A stretch of DNA of 64,000 bases from Sipunculus nudus (Eukaryota; Annelida; Sipuncula; Golfingiida; Sipunculidae). Shown piece by piece: positions 57,601 to 63,100 of the stretch. The DNA is taken from the NCBI GenBank assembly GCA_026874595.1, contig CM049314.1, forward strand, positions 65,322,800 to 65,386,799, given 5' to 3'. Every line of letters starts with the position of its first letter. The stretch's first letter is position 1. A program made the position numbers and the translations under genes. Under the pieces are notes generated by a model. It did no database searches, was not told where the DNA came from, and saw only the letters and a program-made list of their open reading frames with translations.

Positions 57601-60164
57601 TTGATCTGTAACTGGTCTATATTTGCCCACACACCAAAAATCAGGCCAATATCTGCAGGCATTGCGAAAAAAAGTCCGTACATGTGTATCTGTCATGAAT
57701 ATTTTATTTTTCATTAAATTTTCTAAGTTTAGGAGTCGTAAAACAGTCAAAAGTAGGTCAACCGGGACGAAACGCGAACTCGATCTGTAACTGGTCTATA
57801 TCTGTCCACACACCAAAAATCAGGCCAATATCTGCAGGCACTGCGAAAAAAAGTCCGTACATGTGCATTTGTCATGAAATTTCATATTTTTCATGAAATT
57901 TTCTAAGTTTAGGAGCCGTAAAACGTTTCAAAAGTAGGTCAACCGGGACTAAACGCGAACTTGATCTGTAACTGGTCTATATTTGCCCACACACCAAAAT
58001 CAGGCCAATATCTGCAGGCATTGCAAAAAAAAGTCCGTACATGTGTATCTGTCATGAATATTTCTATTTTTCATTAAATTTTCTAAGTTCAGGAGCCGTA
58101 AAACAGTCAAAAGGAGGTCAACCACGACGAAATGCGAACTCGATCTGTAACTGGTCTATATCTGCTCACACACCAAAAATCAGGCCAATATCTGCAGGCA
58201 TTGTGAAAAAAAGTCCGTACATGTGTATCTGTCATGAATATTTCTTTTTAATCATGAAATTTTCTAAGTTTAGGAGCCGTAAACGGTCAAAAGTAGGTCA
58301 ACCGGGACGAAACGCGAACTCGATCTGTAACTGGTCTATATCTGCCCACACACCAAAAATTAGGCCAATATCTGCAGGCATTGCGAAAAAAAGTCCGTAC
58401 AACTGTTTGATTTCGGAATGACGGAAGGACGGAATGACCAACATGGGTAAAACTATATGCCCCGGCCACTTTGTGGCGGGGGCATAAAAAAATTCCTACC
58501 TTTAACACTTTTGGTCTTAAGTGACCAAATATCTTTCCTGATTTTTTTTACAAAGTCCATTATGTTTGGGCCCATAACTTTTTTAAATTAAATAATACTG
58601 ACTTAATTTCTGGCATGTACATAGGAACCATATAGAGGAATATTTATGGTAAAAATGAAGAAAACCAGATGAGTGGTTTTGATATAAGGCAGTCCTGAAG
58701 TGTGAAAATAGATTTCTATTAAAAAATTGAGGTTTTTCCTTAATATCTCAAAGGAACGAAGTCATATTGACCCAATTTTTGGCATGGTAGGAGATTTTGG
58801 GGACATCTAACTGTATGCCGAATTTCAGATTTGTAGGTCCAACGGTGTCGAAACGTGCCAGTCTTACGGACAGACATCCAGACGGACGGACAGACAGACA
58901 GACGGAAGGACGACGGACAATGGACCACGACTAAAGCTCAGATGACTTATAGTCAGCTGAGCTAAAAAGTTGTTGCGCAGAACTACGTTCTAAGCTGACG
59001 AACCCGCTTATGAATATGACCTTCCACACGCCGTTTTCGCGGGTATATTTGAACTGTCAGTGACGATCTCAGAACATCGTAGTTTGTATCTGTATGACAG
59101 ATTAAAGTTGTCGACATTAAGTCGTACTTCACCTAAAAATTCCACACGCAAACCTCGACTTTTACTGGTTTTGCAATCAGAATCCAAATAAAAGTTTTAG
59201 GGTCGCACAGTAAATCTAGGGTCGGTCGGGTAACCGGAAACAAAGACCTTTTTTTTTACGCCTAATCACAATTACCCCTGGATTTACCCACTTTGTGAAT
59301 AAAACACCAATATCCAAGAAAAACTACAACCTTTCATACGAGGCCTGACCAAATTACCCTGAATAACAATCTATATCTTTTATGTTTTCTTTACATAGCC
59401 TTGTTCAGAATGTTAAACCTTGGTGCTAAAAGACGAGTTTATTCTTATTGTGCACTTTGATATTTGAACTTCTTCCTCCTCAAACTTTTCAACCAAGTTC
59501 TAGATGATGAAATCATAATGTACTTACATTTCTTCTTTATTTTGTCTGCGATGGCAAAGCTGTCTCTTTCCTCTGGTGTGGCAAAAGAACTGTATAATAG
59601 CAATGGAACAATTATGCTACCTTAGTGACTTATGGCTTGAAAGTATGAAGACGATAGACTCATGCTAGTCCAAAAGCAGTCAAATTGTTCAATATGTGAC
59701 TTAACAGTTCTACTATAGAGCCATTTTGCAATTTATGTGAGATTCACATAGTTTTAAAGTGCAGTATTCAAAAGGAACTGCTTGGCTTACAGATTTTAAA
59801 TTTTATGATGACTTTTTTTATTTTTCTCAGGAATAGGGCCTTTAAAACATTTCTATAATTTGCACCAAAATAATTAAATTTCCTTTTGGGCAACCTGATT
59901 ACAGTGTGTAAATCTGGCACCAGTAGATGCAATAGTTCAAAGAGTTATTTCAAATTTGGTGAGTGATAATATAAATTGTCCAACCATGAACAAATGATCC
60001 AAGGAATGTATTACTTTAGACTACATTATAGAAATTAAACAGTGTATCTTATATTTTTTTTATCCATTTCACAAACTCTACTGGCATTAGATTGGTGTCT
60101 ACCATCTAAAATACTCACCTTCCTAGAATCCTCAGAGCGTGTTCATAGTTTGCCGAGACAGCAT
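24500..60164 (-). CDS. TUBGCP3: Gamma-tubulin complex component 3 (GCP3), 24 exons, 5' end missing
   Basis: Known role: GCP3 pairs with GCP2 and gamma-tubulin in the small complex that builds the gamma-tubulin ring and nucleates microtubules at centrosomes and spindles. Seen: 24 exons at 60164-60119, 59589-59528, 51177-51110, 50218-50141, 48005-47800, 46829-46651, 45990-45878, 45151-45026, 43642-43574, 43213-43084, 42709-42615, 42210-42139, 41626-41516, 40887-40785, 39319-39192, 37470-37406, 34717-34582, 33368-33300, 32548-32413, 29296-29208, 28150-28016, 27418-27278, 26546-26427 and 24652-24500. Every intron is GT-AG and phases agree throughout (2630 nt, about 876 residues plus stop). Conserved blocks in order: [123 protein letters not shown]. 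The order matches vertebrate GCP3 (about 907 aa), so only some 25-30 N-terminal residues are absent. The start exon was not found up to 64000. The frame is intact, so I take it as a functional gene. Confidence 0.97.
24980..25255. mobile_element. Harbinger-like MITE, copy 1 (276 bp)
   Basis: Ends GGCC(A)n..AAAAGGTATGGTTCTCAGGCAC and its inverse GTGCCTGAGAACCATACCTT...GGCC form about 35-bp terminal inverted repeats. TAA flanks it on both sides (24977-24979, 25256-25258), a 3-bp TWA target duplication as known for PIF/Harbinger elements. No coding capacity. It sits in the last TUBGCP3 intron. Confidence 0.85.
25930..26390. repeat. AAGTCTGAGTCC-type diffuse repeat in intron
   Basis: Short motifs GAGTCCAA, CAAGTCTGA(G/C)T and CAAGTCC recur between 25955 and 26060 and again at 26310-26360. 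The sequence between them is AT-rich. No coding potential; intron of TUBGCP3. Confidence 0.5.
26427..26546 (-). CDS. TUBGCP3: TUBGCP3 visible exon 23
   Basis: 120 nt, 40 codons, starting [20 protein letters not shown] and ending LRVMHESYQ. The acidic-then-basic pattern and final Tyr-Gln match GQWGVTAAEEEEENKR...LRILTHFYQ. Acceptor CTTTTGTAG, donor CAG|GTCAGA. Confidence 0.95.
26547..27277. other. TUBGCP3 intron (731 bp), nothing else recognised
   Basis: AT-rich intron sequence between visible exons 22 and 23. No repeat family or frame stands out. Confidence 0.7.
27278..27418 (-). CDS. TUBGCP3: TUBGCP3 visible exon 22
   Basis: 141 nt, 47 codons, starting [20 protein letters not shown], then a charged helix ending LKQREEQ. 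It parallels [20 protein letters not shown]. Acceptor TATTTTTCAG|AGC, donor CAG|GTAAAG. The acceptor and first four codons are copied many times in the intron just upstream (27449-27930). Confidence 0.96.
27419..27930 (-). repeat. Tandem array copying the exon 22 splice acceptor and first codons
   Basis: About 14 units of 31-38 bp with plus-strand core GATGCTCTGAAATATACAAC (27449, 27486, 27516, 27551 and so on to about 27920). On the gene's strand each reads TAT(A/T)TTTCAG|AGCATCC, the same as the true acceptor at 27418. Units near the exon are most similar to it and later ones decay, so the array grew out from the exon border. Using the first extra acceptor (exon ending 27454) would add 36 nt in frame without a stop. 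Confidence 0.85.
28016..28150 (-). CDS. TUBGCP3: TUBGCP3 visible exon 21 (GRIP2)
   Basis: 135 nt, 45 codons, encoding [45 protein letters not shown]. It is collinear with [40 protein letters not shown]. Acceptor GAATTCCAG, donor AGT|GTGAGT. Confidence 0.97.
28151..29207. other. TUBGCP3 intron (1057 bp), nothing else recognised
   Basis: AT-rich. Frames at 28365-28871 are short and resemble no family. No shared repeat seen. Confidence 0.6.
29208..29296 (-). CDS. TUBGCP3: TUBGCP3 visible exon 20 (GRIP2)
   Basis: 89 nt encoding [20 protein letters not shown] then [23 protein letters not shown] is conserved across GCPs. Acceptor GTTTATCAG, donor GAG|GTGGGC. Confidence 0.97.
29297..29352. repeat. 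Left piece of an ACAGTAAATAAC tandem repeat
   Basis: AACAGTAAATAACAGTCATG at 29303 is the same repeat that resumes at 31998. The two parts are separated by the element at 29353-31997. Confidence 0.7.
29353..31997 (-). mobile_element. GCTCAGCTGA-ended element, - orientation, 2.65 kb, full length
   Basis: Plus-strand left end AAACAAGGGACCCATGGGTC then ACTGCGCTCAGCTG. Right end GACGACGGACAATGGACCAC then GACTATAGCTCAGATGACTT and CAGCTGAGCTAAAAA. Both edges are set by the surrounding ACAGTAAATAAC repeat. The body contains two related halves: 30600-31230 and 31300-31940 share 'GTGCCAT.GTCAAA.TTGGGC', 'TTTGGGCCCATAACTT' and 'GTGGTTTTGATATTAGGCAG'. Frames of 65-72 codons at 30962-31180 and 31656-31859 are copies of one another but lie in the repeat. 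No transposase. Confidence 0.8.
31998..32295. repeat. ACAGTAAATAAC / AGTAATGTAAAAC tandem repeat
   Basis: Irregular units of 10-20 bp (AACAGTAAATA, CAGTAATGTAAAA) fill 32005-32280. It continues the repeat at 29303 across the inserted element. Confidence 0.75.
32413..32548 (-). CDS. TUBGCP3: TUBGCP3 visible exon 19 (GRIP2 core)
   Basis: 136 nt encoding [61 protein letters not shown] is a GRIP2 signature in the gamma-tubulin-binding half. Acceptor ACTTGTAG, donor G|GTACGA; G joins AG (Glu). Confidence 0.97.
32549..33299. other. TUBGCP3 intron (751 bp), nothing else recognised
   Basis: AT-rich intron between visible exons 18 and 19 without recognised repeats. Confidence 0.6.
33300..33368 (-). 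CDS. TUBGCP3: TUBGCP3 visible exon 18 (GRIP2)
   Basis: 69 nt encoding [20 protein letters not shown] then IRT, nearly identical to [23 protein letters not shown] in vertebrates. Acceptor ACCTGTAG, donor ACA|GTAAGT, phase 0 at both ends. Confidence 0.97.
33795..33935 (-). mobile_element. tRNA-derived SINE fragment, copy 1
   Basis: On the minus strand TAGCAAATCAGTTG (33891-33878) resembles an RNA polymerase III A box, and GGGTTCTAATCC (33849-33838) a B box, at tRNA-like spacing. A second copy lies at 34376-34500. Confidence 0.6.
34067..34372. mobile_element. Harbinger-like MITE, copy 2 (306 bp)
   Basis: Same ends as the element at 24980 (GGCATGGTTCTCAGGCAC ... GTGCCTGAGAACCATACCTT ... GGCC) but in opposite orientation: its GCGGGCGGGCG block is at the left. 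TTA flanks it on both sides (34064-34066 and 34373-34375). It abuts the second SINE copy. Confidence 0.85.
34376..34500 (-). mobile_element. tRNA-derived SINE fragment, copy 2
   Basis: Minus-strand A-box-like TAGCAAAGCTGTTG and B-box-like GGGCTTGACTCC (34428-34417) match copy 1 at 33795-33935. Both run from AATATTTTGCTC to AAAAGCAAGCTT. Confidence 0.6.
34582..34717 (-). CDS. TUBGCP3: TUBGCP3 visible exon 17 (start of GRIP2)
   Basis: 136 nt encoding [45 protein letters not shown]. It matches [25 protein letters not shown]. The acceptor TTATCATTGTAG sits only about 15 bp from the edge of the 18-bp minisatellite; donor GAG|GTAAGA. The upstream intron is open in this exon's frame for hundreds of codons, but that is a repeat artefact. 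Confidence 0.97.
34731..36923. repeat. 18-bp minisatellite GTGTGAGTGATGGAGTTT, about 120 units
   Basis: The perfect 18-bp register makes it open in several frames on both strands (over 730 codons on the minus strand reading SITHTN, and a 311-codon frame on the plus strand reading VCVSDG). Unit variants cluster: GAGCGATGG at 35016-35240, GATGGCGTTC at 34894-34944, and a higher-order unit with GTTTGCCCAGTGATGG at about 36060, 36150, 36380 and 36600. It fills the intron between visible exons 16 and 17. The long frames are repeat artefacts. Confidence 0.95.
36924..37335. pseudogene. TUBGCP3: Two tandem decayed copies of TUBGCP3 exon 15
   Basis: A 206-bp unit occurs at 36921 and 37127. It carries GATACCACTTTTTGCACCAC (cf. 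39141), then T(T/C)AGATG(A/G)TCCAT(A/G)(G/A)A(T/C)TTGTATTT, then TAGTCTCTTTGTAGACAG, matching 39192-39265 of the real exon plus its downstream intron. About 20 bp of the exon middle is deleted and the donor GTAGGG is lost. On the minus strand KYKSMDHLK remains readable. They cannot act as normal exons. Confidence 0.85.
37406..37470 (-). CDS. TUBGCP3: TUBGCP3 visible exon 16 (GRIP1/GRIP2 border)
   Basis: 65 nt, the second shortest visible exon, encoding [20 protein letters not shown] then L and two bases of Glu. [14 protein letters not shown] is one of the best conserved GCP motifs. Acceptor CTCACTAG, donor GA|GTGAGT. Confidence 0.97.
37471..39191. other. TUBGCP3 intron (1721 bp) with SINEs
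   Basis: Contains the SINE at 38820-39089 and a second SINE-like piece around 38345-38500 (minus-strand GGGGTTCAGTCCC near 38475 looks like a B box). The remainder is unremarkable AT-rich DNA. Confidence 0.6.
38820..39089 (-). mobile_element. tRNA-derived SINE, about 270 bp
   Basis: Minus-strand TGGTTTAGGGGTAGAG (39082-39067) is a good A box and GAGTTCAAATC (39040-39030) a good B box, about 27 bp apart as in tRNA genes. A tRNA-unrelated body follows to about 38820. Confidence 0.7.
39192..39319 (-). CDS. TUBGCP3: TUBGCP3 visible exon 15
   Basis: 128 nt encoding [42 protein letters not shown]. It aligns with the vertebrate stretch ending [20 protein letters not shown]. Acceptor TTTTTTCAG, donor AAG|GTAGGG. 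Two decayed copies of this exon lie at 36924-37026 and 37130-37232 inside the intron after the next exon. Confidence 0.96.
39320..40784. other. TUBGCP3 intron (1465 bp), nothing firm recognised
   Basis: Two loosely similar stretches (39480-39610 and 39880-40000) share TTTGATGAAATTTT/TTTTATGGAATTTG-type wording, perhaps an old repeat. No frames of note. Confidence 0.5.
40785..40887 (-). CDS. TUBGCP3: TUBGCP3 visible exon 14
   Basis: 103 nt encoding [20 protein letters not shown] then [14 protein letters not shown]. It matches (V/I)LLIGKSINFLHQVCHDQTP. Acceptor CTTTTATAG, donor G|GTCAGT; G joins TG of the next exon (Val). Confidence 0.96.
40888..41515. other. TUBGCP3 intron (628 bp)
   Basis: A short CA repeat at 40894-40910 and a G run at 41389-41398; otherwise nothing. 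Confidence 0.6.
41516..41626 (-). CDS. TUBGCP3: TUBGCP3 visible exon 13
   Basis: 111 nt, 37 codons, encoding [20 protein letters not shown] then [17 protein letters not shown]. It matches [29 protein letters not shown]. Acceptor TTATTTCAG, donor AAG|GTGAAT. Confidence 0.97.
42139..42210 (-). CDS. TUBGCP3: TUBGCP3 visible exon 12
   Basis: 72 nt, 24 codons, encoding [20 protein letters not shown] then [19 protein letters not shown] is a hallmark of the GCP family. Acceptor CATCCTAG, donor GAA|GTAAGA. Confidence 0.97.
42615..42709 (-). CDS. TUBGCP3: TUBGCP3 visible exon 11
   Basis: 95 nt encoding [20 protein letters not shown] then [11 protein letters not shown]. It corresponds to [29 protein letters not shown]. 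Acceptor CTTTCAG, donor CTG|GTAAGT. Confidence 0.96.
43084..43213 (-). CDS. TUBGCP3: TUBGCP3 visible exon 10 (GRIP1)
   Basis: 130 nt encoding [40 protein letters not shown] and [15 protein letters not shown] is conserved in GCP2/GCP3. Acceptor TTGTTTCAG, donor G|GTGAAG; the final G completes Gly with the next exon. Confidence 0.96.
43574..43642 (-). CDS. TUBGCP3: TUBGCP3 visible exon 9 (GRIP1)
   Basis: 69 nt encoding [20 protein letters not shown] plus DAQ. It matches [23 protein letters not shown]. Acceptor TTGTTTCAG, donor CAG|GTAAAA, phase 0 at both ends. Confidence 0.96.
43643..45025. other. TUBGCP3 intron (1383 bp) with ATT microsatellite
   Basis: (ATT)n at 43659-43700. At 44755-44945 a block (CCACAGGGCCTTG.GCACA..GG, GGCGAGCTGT.A.TCAAA, GTAACAAAATGGCT) resembles 52280-52465 in another intron of the same gene. 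The rest is AT-rich. Confidence 0.6.
45026..45151 (-). CDS. TUBGCP3: TUBGCP3 visible exon 8 (GRIP1)
   Basis: 126 nt, 42 codons, phase 0 at both ends. It contains [20 protein letters not shown] followed by GLVGQ, near-identical to [25 protein letters not shown] in vertebrates. Acceptor GTACAACAG, donor CAG|GTAAAG. Confidence 0.97.
45152..45877. other. TUBGCP3 intron (726 bp), nothing recognised
   Basis: AT-rich sequence without shared repeats or frames. Confidence 0.6.
45878..45990 (-). CDS. TUBGCP3: TUBGCP3 visible exon 7 (start of GRIP1)
   Basis: 113 nt encoding [20 protein letters not shown] then [17 protein letters not shown]. The LVR(D/E)I..(V/I)FQGI.GK block opens the gamma-tubulin complex N domain (GRIP1). 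Acceptor GTTTACAG, donor GCA|GTGAGT. Confidence 0.96.
45991..46650. other. TUBGCP3 intron (660 bp), nothing recognised
   Basis: AT-rich sequence, no shared repeats seen. Confidence 0.6.
46651..46829 (-). CDS. TUBGCP3: TUBGCP3 visible exon 6 (linker)
   Basis: 179 nt starting with one base of a split codon, then [20 protein letters not shown], and ending with [12 protein letters not shown]. It continues the disordered linker. Conservation is weak here; the call rests on frame continuity, acceptor TTTTACAG and donor G|GTATGA. Confidence 0.88.
46830..47799. other. TUBGCP3 intron (970 bp) with a short AT-rich tandem repeat
   Basis: 46857-46910 carries GTGACCCATGGGTCATGATGCTCAGCTGAG, a lone terminus of the GCTCAGCTGA family. 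47575-47735 has about four units of GAAAATAAA(T/G)GAAATTA(C/T)AGGAGAATTTTTT with TCACATGAAAA. Confidence 0.6.
47800..48005 (-). CDS. TUBGCP3: TUBGCP3 visible exon 5 (Ser/Thr/Pro-rich linker)
   Basis: 206 nt, the longest exon, starting [20 protein letters not shown]. It encodes a low-complexity linker with [16 protein letters not shown], comparable to SSGSVGSSGISSIG in vertebrates. This is the poorly conserved linker between the N-terminal helices and GRIP1. Acceptor TTATGTAG, donor AG|GTAAGT; AG joins C of the next exon (Ser). Confidence 0.92.
48113..49507 (-). mobile_element. Element with about 280-bp tandem units and terminal hairpin (copy 2, inverted)
   Basis: Reverse-complement relative of 7997-9372. 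Units with TGTGCAAAAATGGT(T/G)GCAGG then TGGC(G/A)CCACCA recur near 48326, 48605, 48881 and 49160. The right end holds a near-perfect hairpin, GTATCCGCAAAAC-TCT-GTTTTGGCGGATAC (49478-49507). It lies in the TUBGCP3 intron between exons 4 and 5. No protein. Confidence 0.75.
49508..50140. other. TUBGCP3 intron remainder, nothing recognised
   Basis: AT-rich flank of the 280-bp-unit element up to exon 4. Confidence 0.5.
50141..50218 (-). CDS. TUBGCP3: TUBGCP3 visible exon 4
   Basis: 78 nt, 26 codons, beginning [20 protein letters not shown] and ending KQQDVK. It matches GVLKNKWSILYLLLSLS of vertebrate GCP3. Acceptor ACTTTACAG, donor AAG|GTACTG. Confidence 0.95.
50219..51109. other. TUBGCP3 intron (891 bp) with TA microsatellites
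   Basis: Contains (TA)n at 51024-51040 and 51085-51095, and two direct copies of 'CAGACCAATGACAGC' (50828, 50918) about 90 bp apart. No coding potential. Confidence 0.6.
51110..51177 (-). CDS. TUBGCP3: TUBGCP3 visible exon 3
   Basis: 68 nt encoding [20 protein letters not shown] plus EAQ. The SELHRK motif is a signature of the GCP3 N-terminal domain. Acceptor CTTTCCAG, donor CAG|GTAAGC, phase 0 at the end. Confidence 0.95.
52030..53050. other. GC-richer non-coding stretch in the large TUBGCP3 intron
   Basis: Less AT-rich than its surroundings, with several CG dinucleotides. 52280-52465 resembles 44755-44945. No frame or splice-site pair that fits a gene was found. Confidence 0.5.
54420..54580. 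repeat. Purine-rich (GA)n/(GAAA)n microsatellite
   Basis: Nearly pure A/G on the plus strand from 54420 to 54545. The Arg/Glu-rich frame through it is a low-complexity artefact. Confidence 0.85.
56609..58489. mobile_element. Pearl-like element with ten 180-bp tandem units
   Basis: The sister copy at 31500-31560 reads straight through (ATTACTGAAAAA-AGTCCCTACC), so the insertion borders are ATTACTGAAA|CTAGATG on the left and GGGGGCAT|AAAAAAATTCC on the right. The core has ten units marked by GCGAACTCGATCTGTAAC at 56731, 56911, 57091, 57242, 57422, 57595, 57774, 57955, 58134 and 58314 (spacing mostly 179-181, one 151). Left GAATGCCCCCGCC and right hairpin TGCCCCGGCC-ACTTTG-TGGCGGGGGCA close the element. 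Architecture resembles the bivalve pearl/non-autonomous Helitron group. No protein. Confidence 0.8.
59528..59589 (-). CDS. TUBGCP3: TUBGCP3 visible exon 2
   Basis: 62 nt encoding [20 protein letters not shown], parallel to [20 protein letters not shown] in vertebrates. Acceptor TTATACAG, donor T|GTAAGT. The last base T joins TG of the next exon to give Leu across an 8.35-kb intron. Confidence 0.93.
59590..60118. other. TUBGCP3 intron (529 bp), nothing recognised
   Basis: AT-rich intron between visible exons 1 and 2. Confidence 0.6.
60119..60164 (-). CDS. TUBGCP3: TUBGCP3 visible exon 1 (N-terminal helical domain)
   Basis: 46 nt. It is entered after one base of a split Asp codon and reads [14 protein letters not shown], matching the QFQYAVRVIG stretch of vertebrate GCP3. 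The acceptor is TTTTTATAG and the donor is AG|GTGAGT, leaving AG to join the T of the next exon (Ser). In the family this N-terminal helical region binds the small protein MZT1. Confidence 0.9.
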
Positions 60165-63100
60165 CTATAAAAAGAACCATCAGTTAAATCTGAATGGAAA
60201 ACCCGCAAATTGCCCAAGTTAAGGATTTGCCAATGCCATATATGCAATCCTAAAGCTAGGTACAGACAAATTATCTGACAATATTATTCAATATTGATTT
60301 TTATCTGCATTCAGTGAATATGGAATCTTAGGTTTTCCTATATTCCATGATTTAACAGCCTAATATAATTTCATGGAAAAGATGAATGAAAGGTGAAAAC
60401 ACATCCAGAAAATATTTACTTGTGTGGCCAACCTTAGATCACAACACAACACACAACAATATTTATTTTATGTCAGACCCATTTCACGGATACAATGAAA
60501 AAAAAAATAAGGACAGACCATCTGTAAGGAATCTAGTCTTAGGCATGTCACCTGCTGCACTTTTACAAGTTTCTCTCTATCAGCTTAAAAAATAATGCCC
60601 TCTTTAGGATGTTCAGTATTCAGCCTGTAGTTCCCATTTTATAGTCTCTCCAGTCGGATAACACAAGCACCAAAGGCAAAGCACTTTAATACCCACAAGA
60701 GTGTTAAAATTAAAAAAAGTGTCTGATATGCAGATGCAAACCCGCGCTGAATACAGTGTTCAAAACTGGTGCCTTGGAATGTTAATTAAACCTGTGCTAT
60801 TCCTGGGAACCTTCGAATTGAAAATATTTTGAAAGAAACCCTGGACATATTGGTGTATTGCTGTCCTTAACTATAAACACAACAAACAACAACCATGCCC
60901 CCCTGCCCCTATGATGCATGTTAGTTTTCCCCGACACCTTTCAGGGAAACTGTACATGGAGTGATGTCTTTGTCCTCAGTGATATTATGACTTGCACTAC
61001 AAAGATGGCCATATGGTCACATGCTATATATGTCCTAGTGTATACATATGTGCTATAAAAAACATAAAAACACTCATTCCAGGGTAATTTACTCTTTGAT
61101 TTACATCATAATTGAATTTCTTGGAAATTTTCACAATACCAACCTATAGTATAAATTTCATTAACATCTGTAACACCATCCTAGAACGGCGTTCTCAAAT
61201 ATCTTGTGAACACACACACACAGAATCGCGTAAAAGCAATAGCCTTTGCTTTGTGCAGGTTAATAATATAATAGTCTGTTACATCACCCCTGTCCACCTG
61301 ATTTTTTGGAAAATATGTAATTTTAGGTACCCTACCTGCTTAAGATATAAATAGCCTGGTTGACACATCCAATATATATCTGTGGTTCAAGGTGTCCCTA
61401 ACCAGTGACCACTGTTTACCCTCTTTGGACATGGATATAAAGTAATGCGAGTTCGGTGATATTTCATAGTTAACTCATAAATGGAACAAAAGTTTAATCA
61501 AAGTATAATTCTATTTATTAAAGGTATCCATTCACCTACCTTTTGAAAATAAATTTATATGATTTCTGGCTTACTCTGTATATTTGAATGATCTAAGGGT
61601 AACTTTGGTTGTGAAAGTTCTTATAATGCCTTTTATGAAGGATGCATGAACTTGTTTATCAACACAGCAATGTTGTCGACAAATGGGTAAAACATGTAAC
61701 CTTAGGTGATAGGTTACATATATGCAGAGGCAGAAAGGTCAATTGTTGCAAAACGCCATATATTTCCAAAGCTCTGGCTTATCTGACTTGCTGCCAGATG
61801 CCCTTGTTAAATTTGTTTCATTTTGGTGGGCTCCCCACATGTTATAAACACGTTGATACAAACAAAACAAGCAGCCTGTATGCAGTGATATCAATGTTTT
61901 CTTACCTATTTTTATATAAAGCTCAATGGGATTATCTTTAGTTAATAAAGGTTAGCTAGGTGACTGGGCCCCTTTAATGTATTTCGTTTGCAATATGTAA
62001 TTATTATTCTCTGAATAGAAGGGGGATGATTACATTGACCATCCCCCATTGCCAAAAAGTAAGGGGGGATACAGGGATCGAAATACTTTAAAATTTTCAT
62101 TTTCCAATGGAAAGGCATTAATAAAAGTTTGCCCTTCCGCAGAAAAAGCCTTTCTGCTAAAGAAGCATCCTACCATCTAGTGACTAGTCTCAACCAAGAC
62201 TGATGGACAAGTCACATCGTTGATTGATGTAATGTCAGGGTTCCATGAAAACCACTCAACTTATGGATATTAGGGGCAAAAAGTTTTGCTGTTCTTTTAC
62301 TCGCCAAAAATAATAATGAAAAAAACAGGTGGACAAGGCCAGGGTAGTGGAATAGACTTAAAATAAATTAATATTATTACTACAGTCTGTTCTAGCATCC
62401 CTGTCCACCTGATTTTTTGCCATTATTTTTTTGCAAATCAAAGAATGCCAAAACTTGTTTACCTTTGGGCAGAAAGAGGAAAAAGCGTAATTAACTATTA
62501 TGGAAATAATAGTCTTCCTTGTGTCATTTTCCTGCAAACAATTTAAAACCATTTCATGAGTAACAAGTCTAACCTGTAGCAATACCTTGTCACTTATCTG
62601 TGAAATGGGCATATCAGGGAATATTGATGACACCATATTAGACTTGATTTACTAAAGGGGCACCAACATTCACAGGACCAATAATAGGGGCACTGATTTT
62701 CCGCGATTGCTGAAAAAATAAGGAAATTGCGGAATTTGTAGTGCTGCACAGAATCGCCCTTGTCACACAGCATGTTGGAAAATTGCTCTTCTTAACGTAC
62801 ATTAATAATGATGATTGTAAGTATTCAGTGCATAGTAGCACCAAGTAAATGCTTACCAAACTCTCTTTAACATCTTTTACTCTGACAAAATCTTAATTTT
62901 CATAAGAAATGTCCGTGGATACAACGGAGTATGTGACTGTAAATACAGTAAATTACCCTTAAAGGGGACCAATTACCTATAAAGCATATTGAGTTAACAT
63001 GAAAAATAGCTTCTTCCCTTTAAAATAAATCGGTACCTGCCAAAATATTGCCTTGAAACCGTTTGCCTACTCCTGTAAACGAGTGTTAAAAACAGTGAAG

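Larger units (their letters stand above)
53109..58967 (-). mobile_element. GCTCAGCTGA-ended element, - orientation, 5.9 kb with nested element
   Basis: Left end AAACAAGGGACCCATGGGTC then ACGGCGCTCAGCTGA; right end GACGACGGACAATGGACCAC, CTCAGATGACTTATAGTCAG, CTGAGCTAAAA. 55100-56340 aligns with 29960-31230 and 56340-56600 plus 58490-58966 aligns with 31240-31996. Within it are a G18 run (53913-53930), a purine (GA)n tract (54446-54570) and the nested pearl-like element (56609-58489). No transposase. Confidence 0.8.
51498..59262. mobile_element. Possible 7.8-kb Harbinger-like element with nested insertions
   Basis: Left end GGCCTAAAAAAAACGTCTTT-GTTTCCG (51498-51524) is inverted at the right as CGGAAACAAAGACC(T)n ACGCC (59235-59262). 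TAA flanks both ends (51495-51497, 59263-59265), the TWA duplication of PIF/Harbinger elements. Inside lies the 5.9-kb element at 53109-58967. No transposase is readable. The ends could instead be two separate inverted copies. Confidence 0.45.

Noticed and set aside
56680-58400. CRISPR-like array
   Set aside because: Units are 180 bp and repeat over their whole length with no spacers; eukaryotic tandem repeat inside a transposable element.
62358-62859. Minus-strand frames as the missing first exon of TUBGCP3
   Set aside because: Their residues do not resemble the GCP3 N-terminus and no donor gives the required phase.
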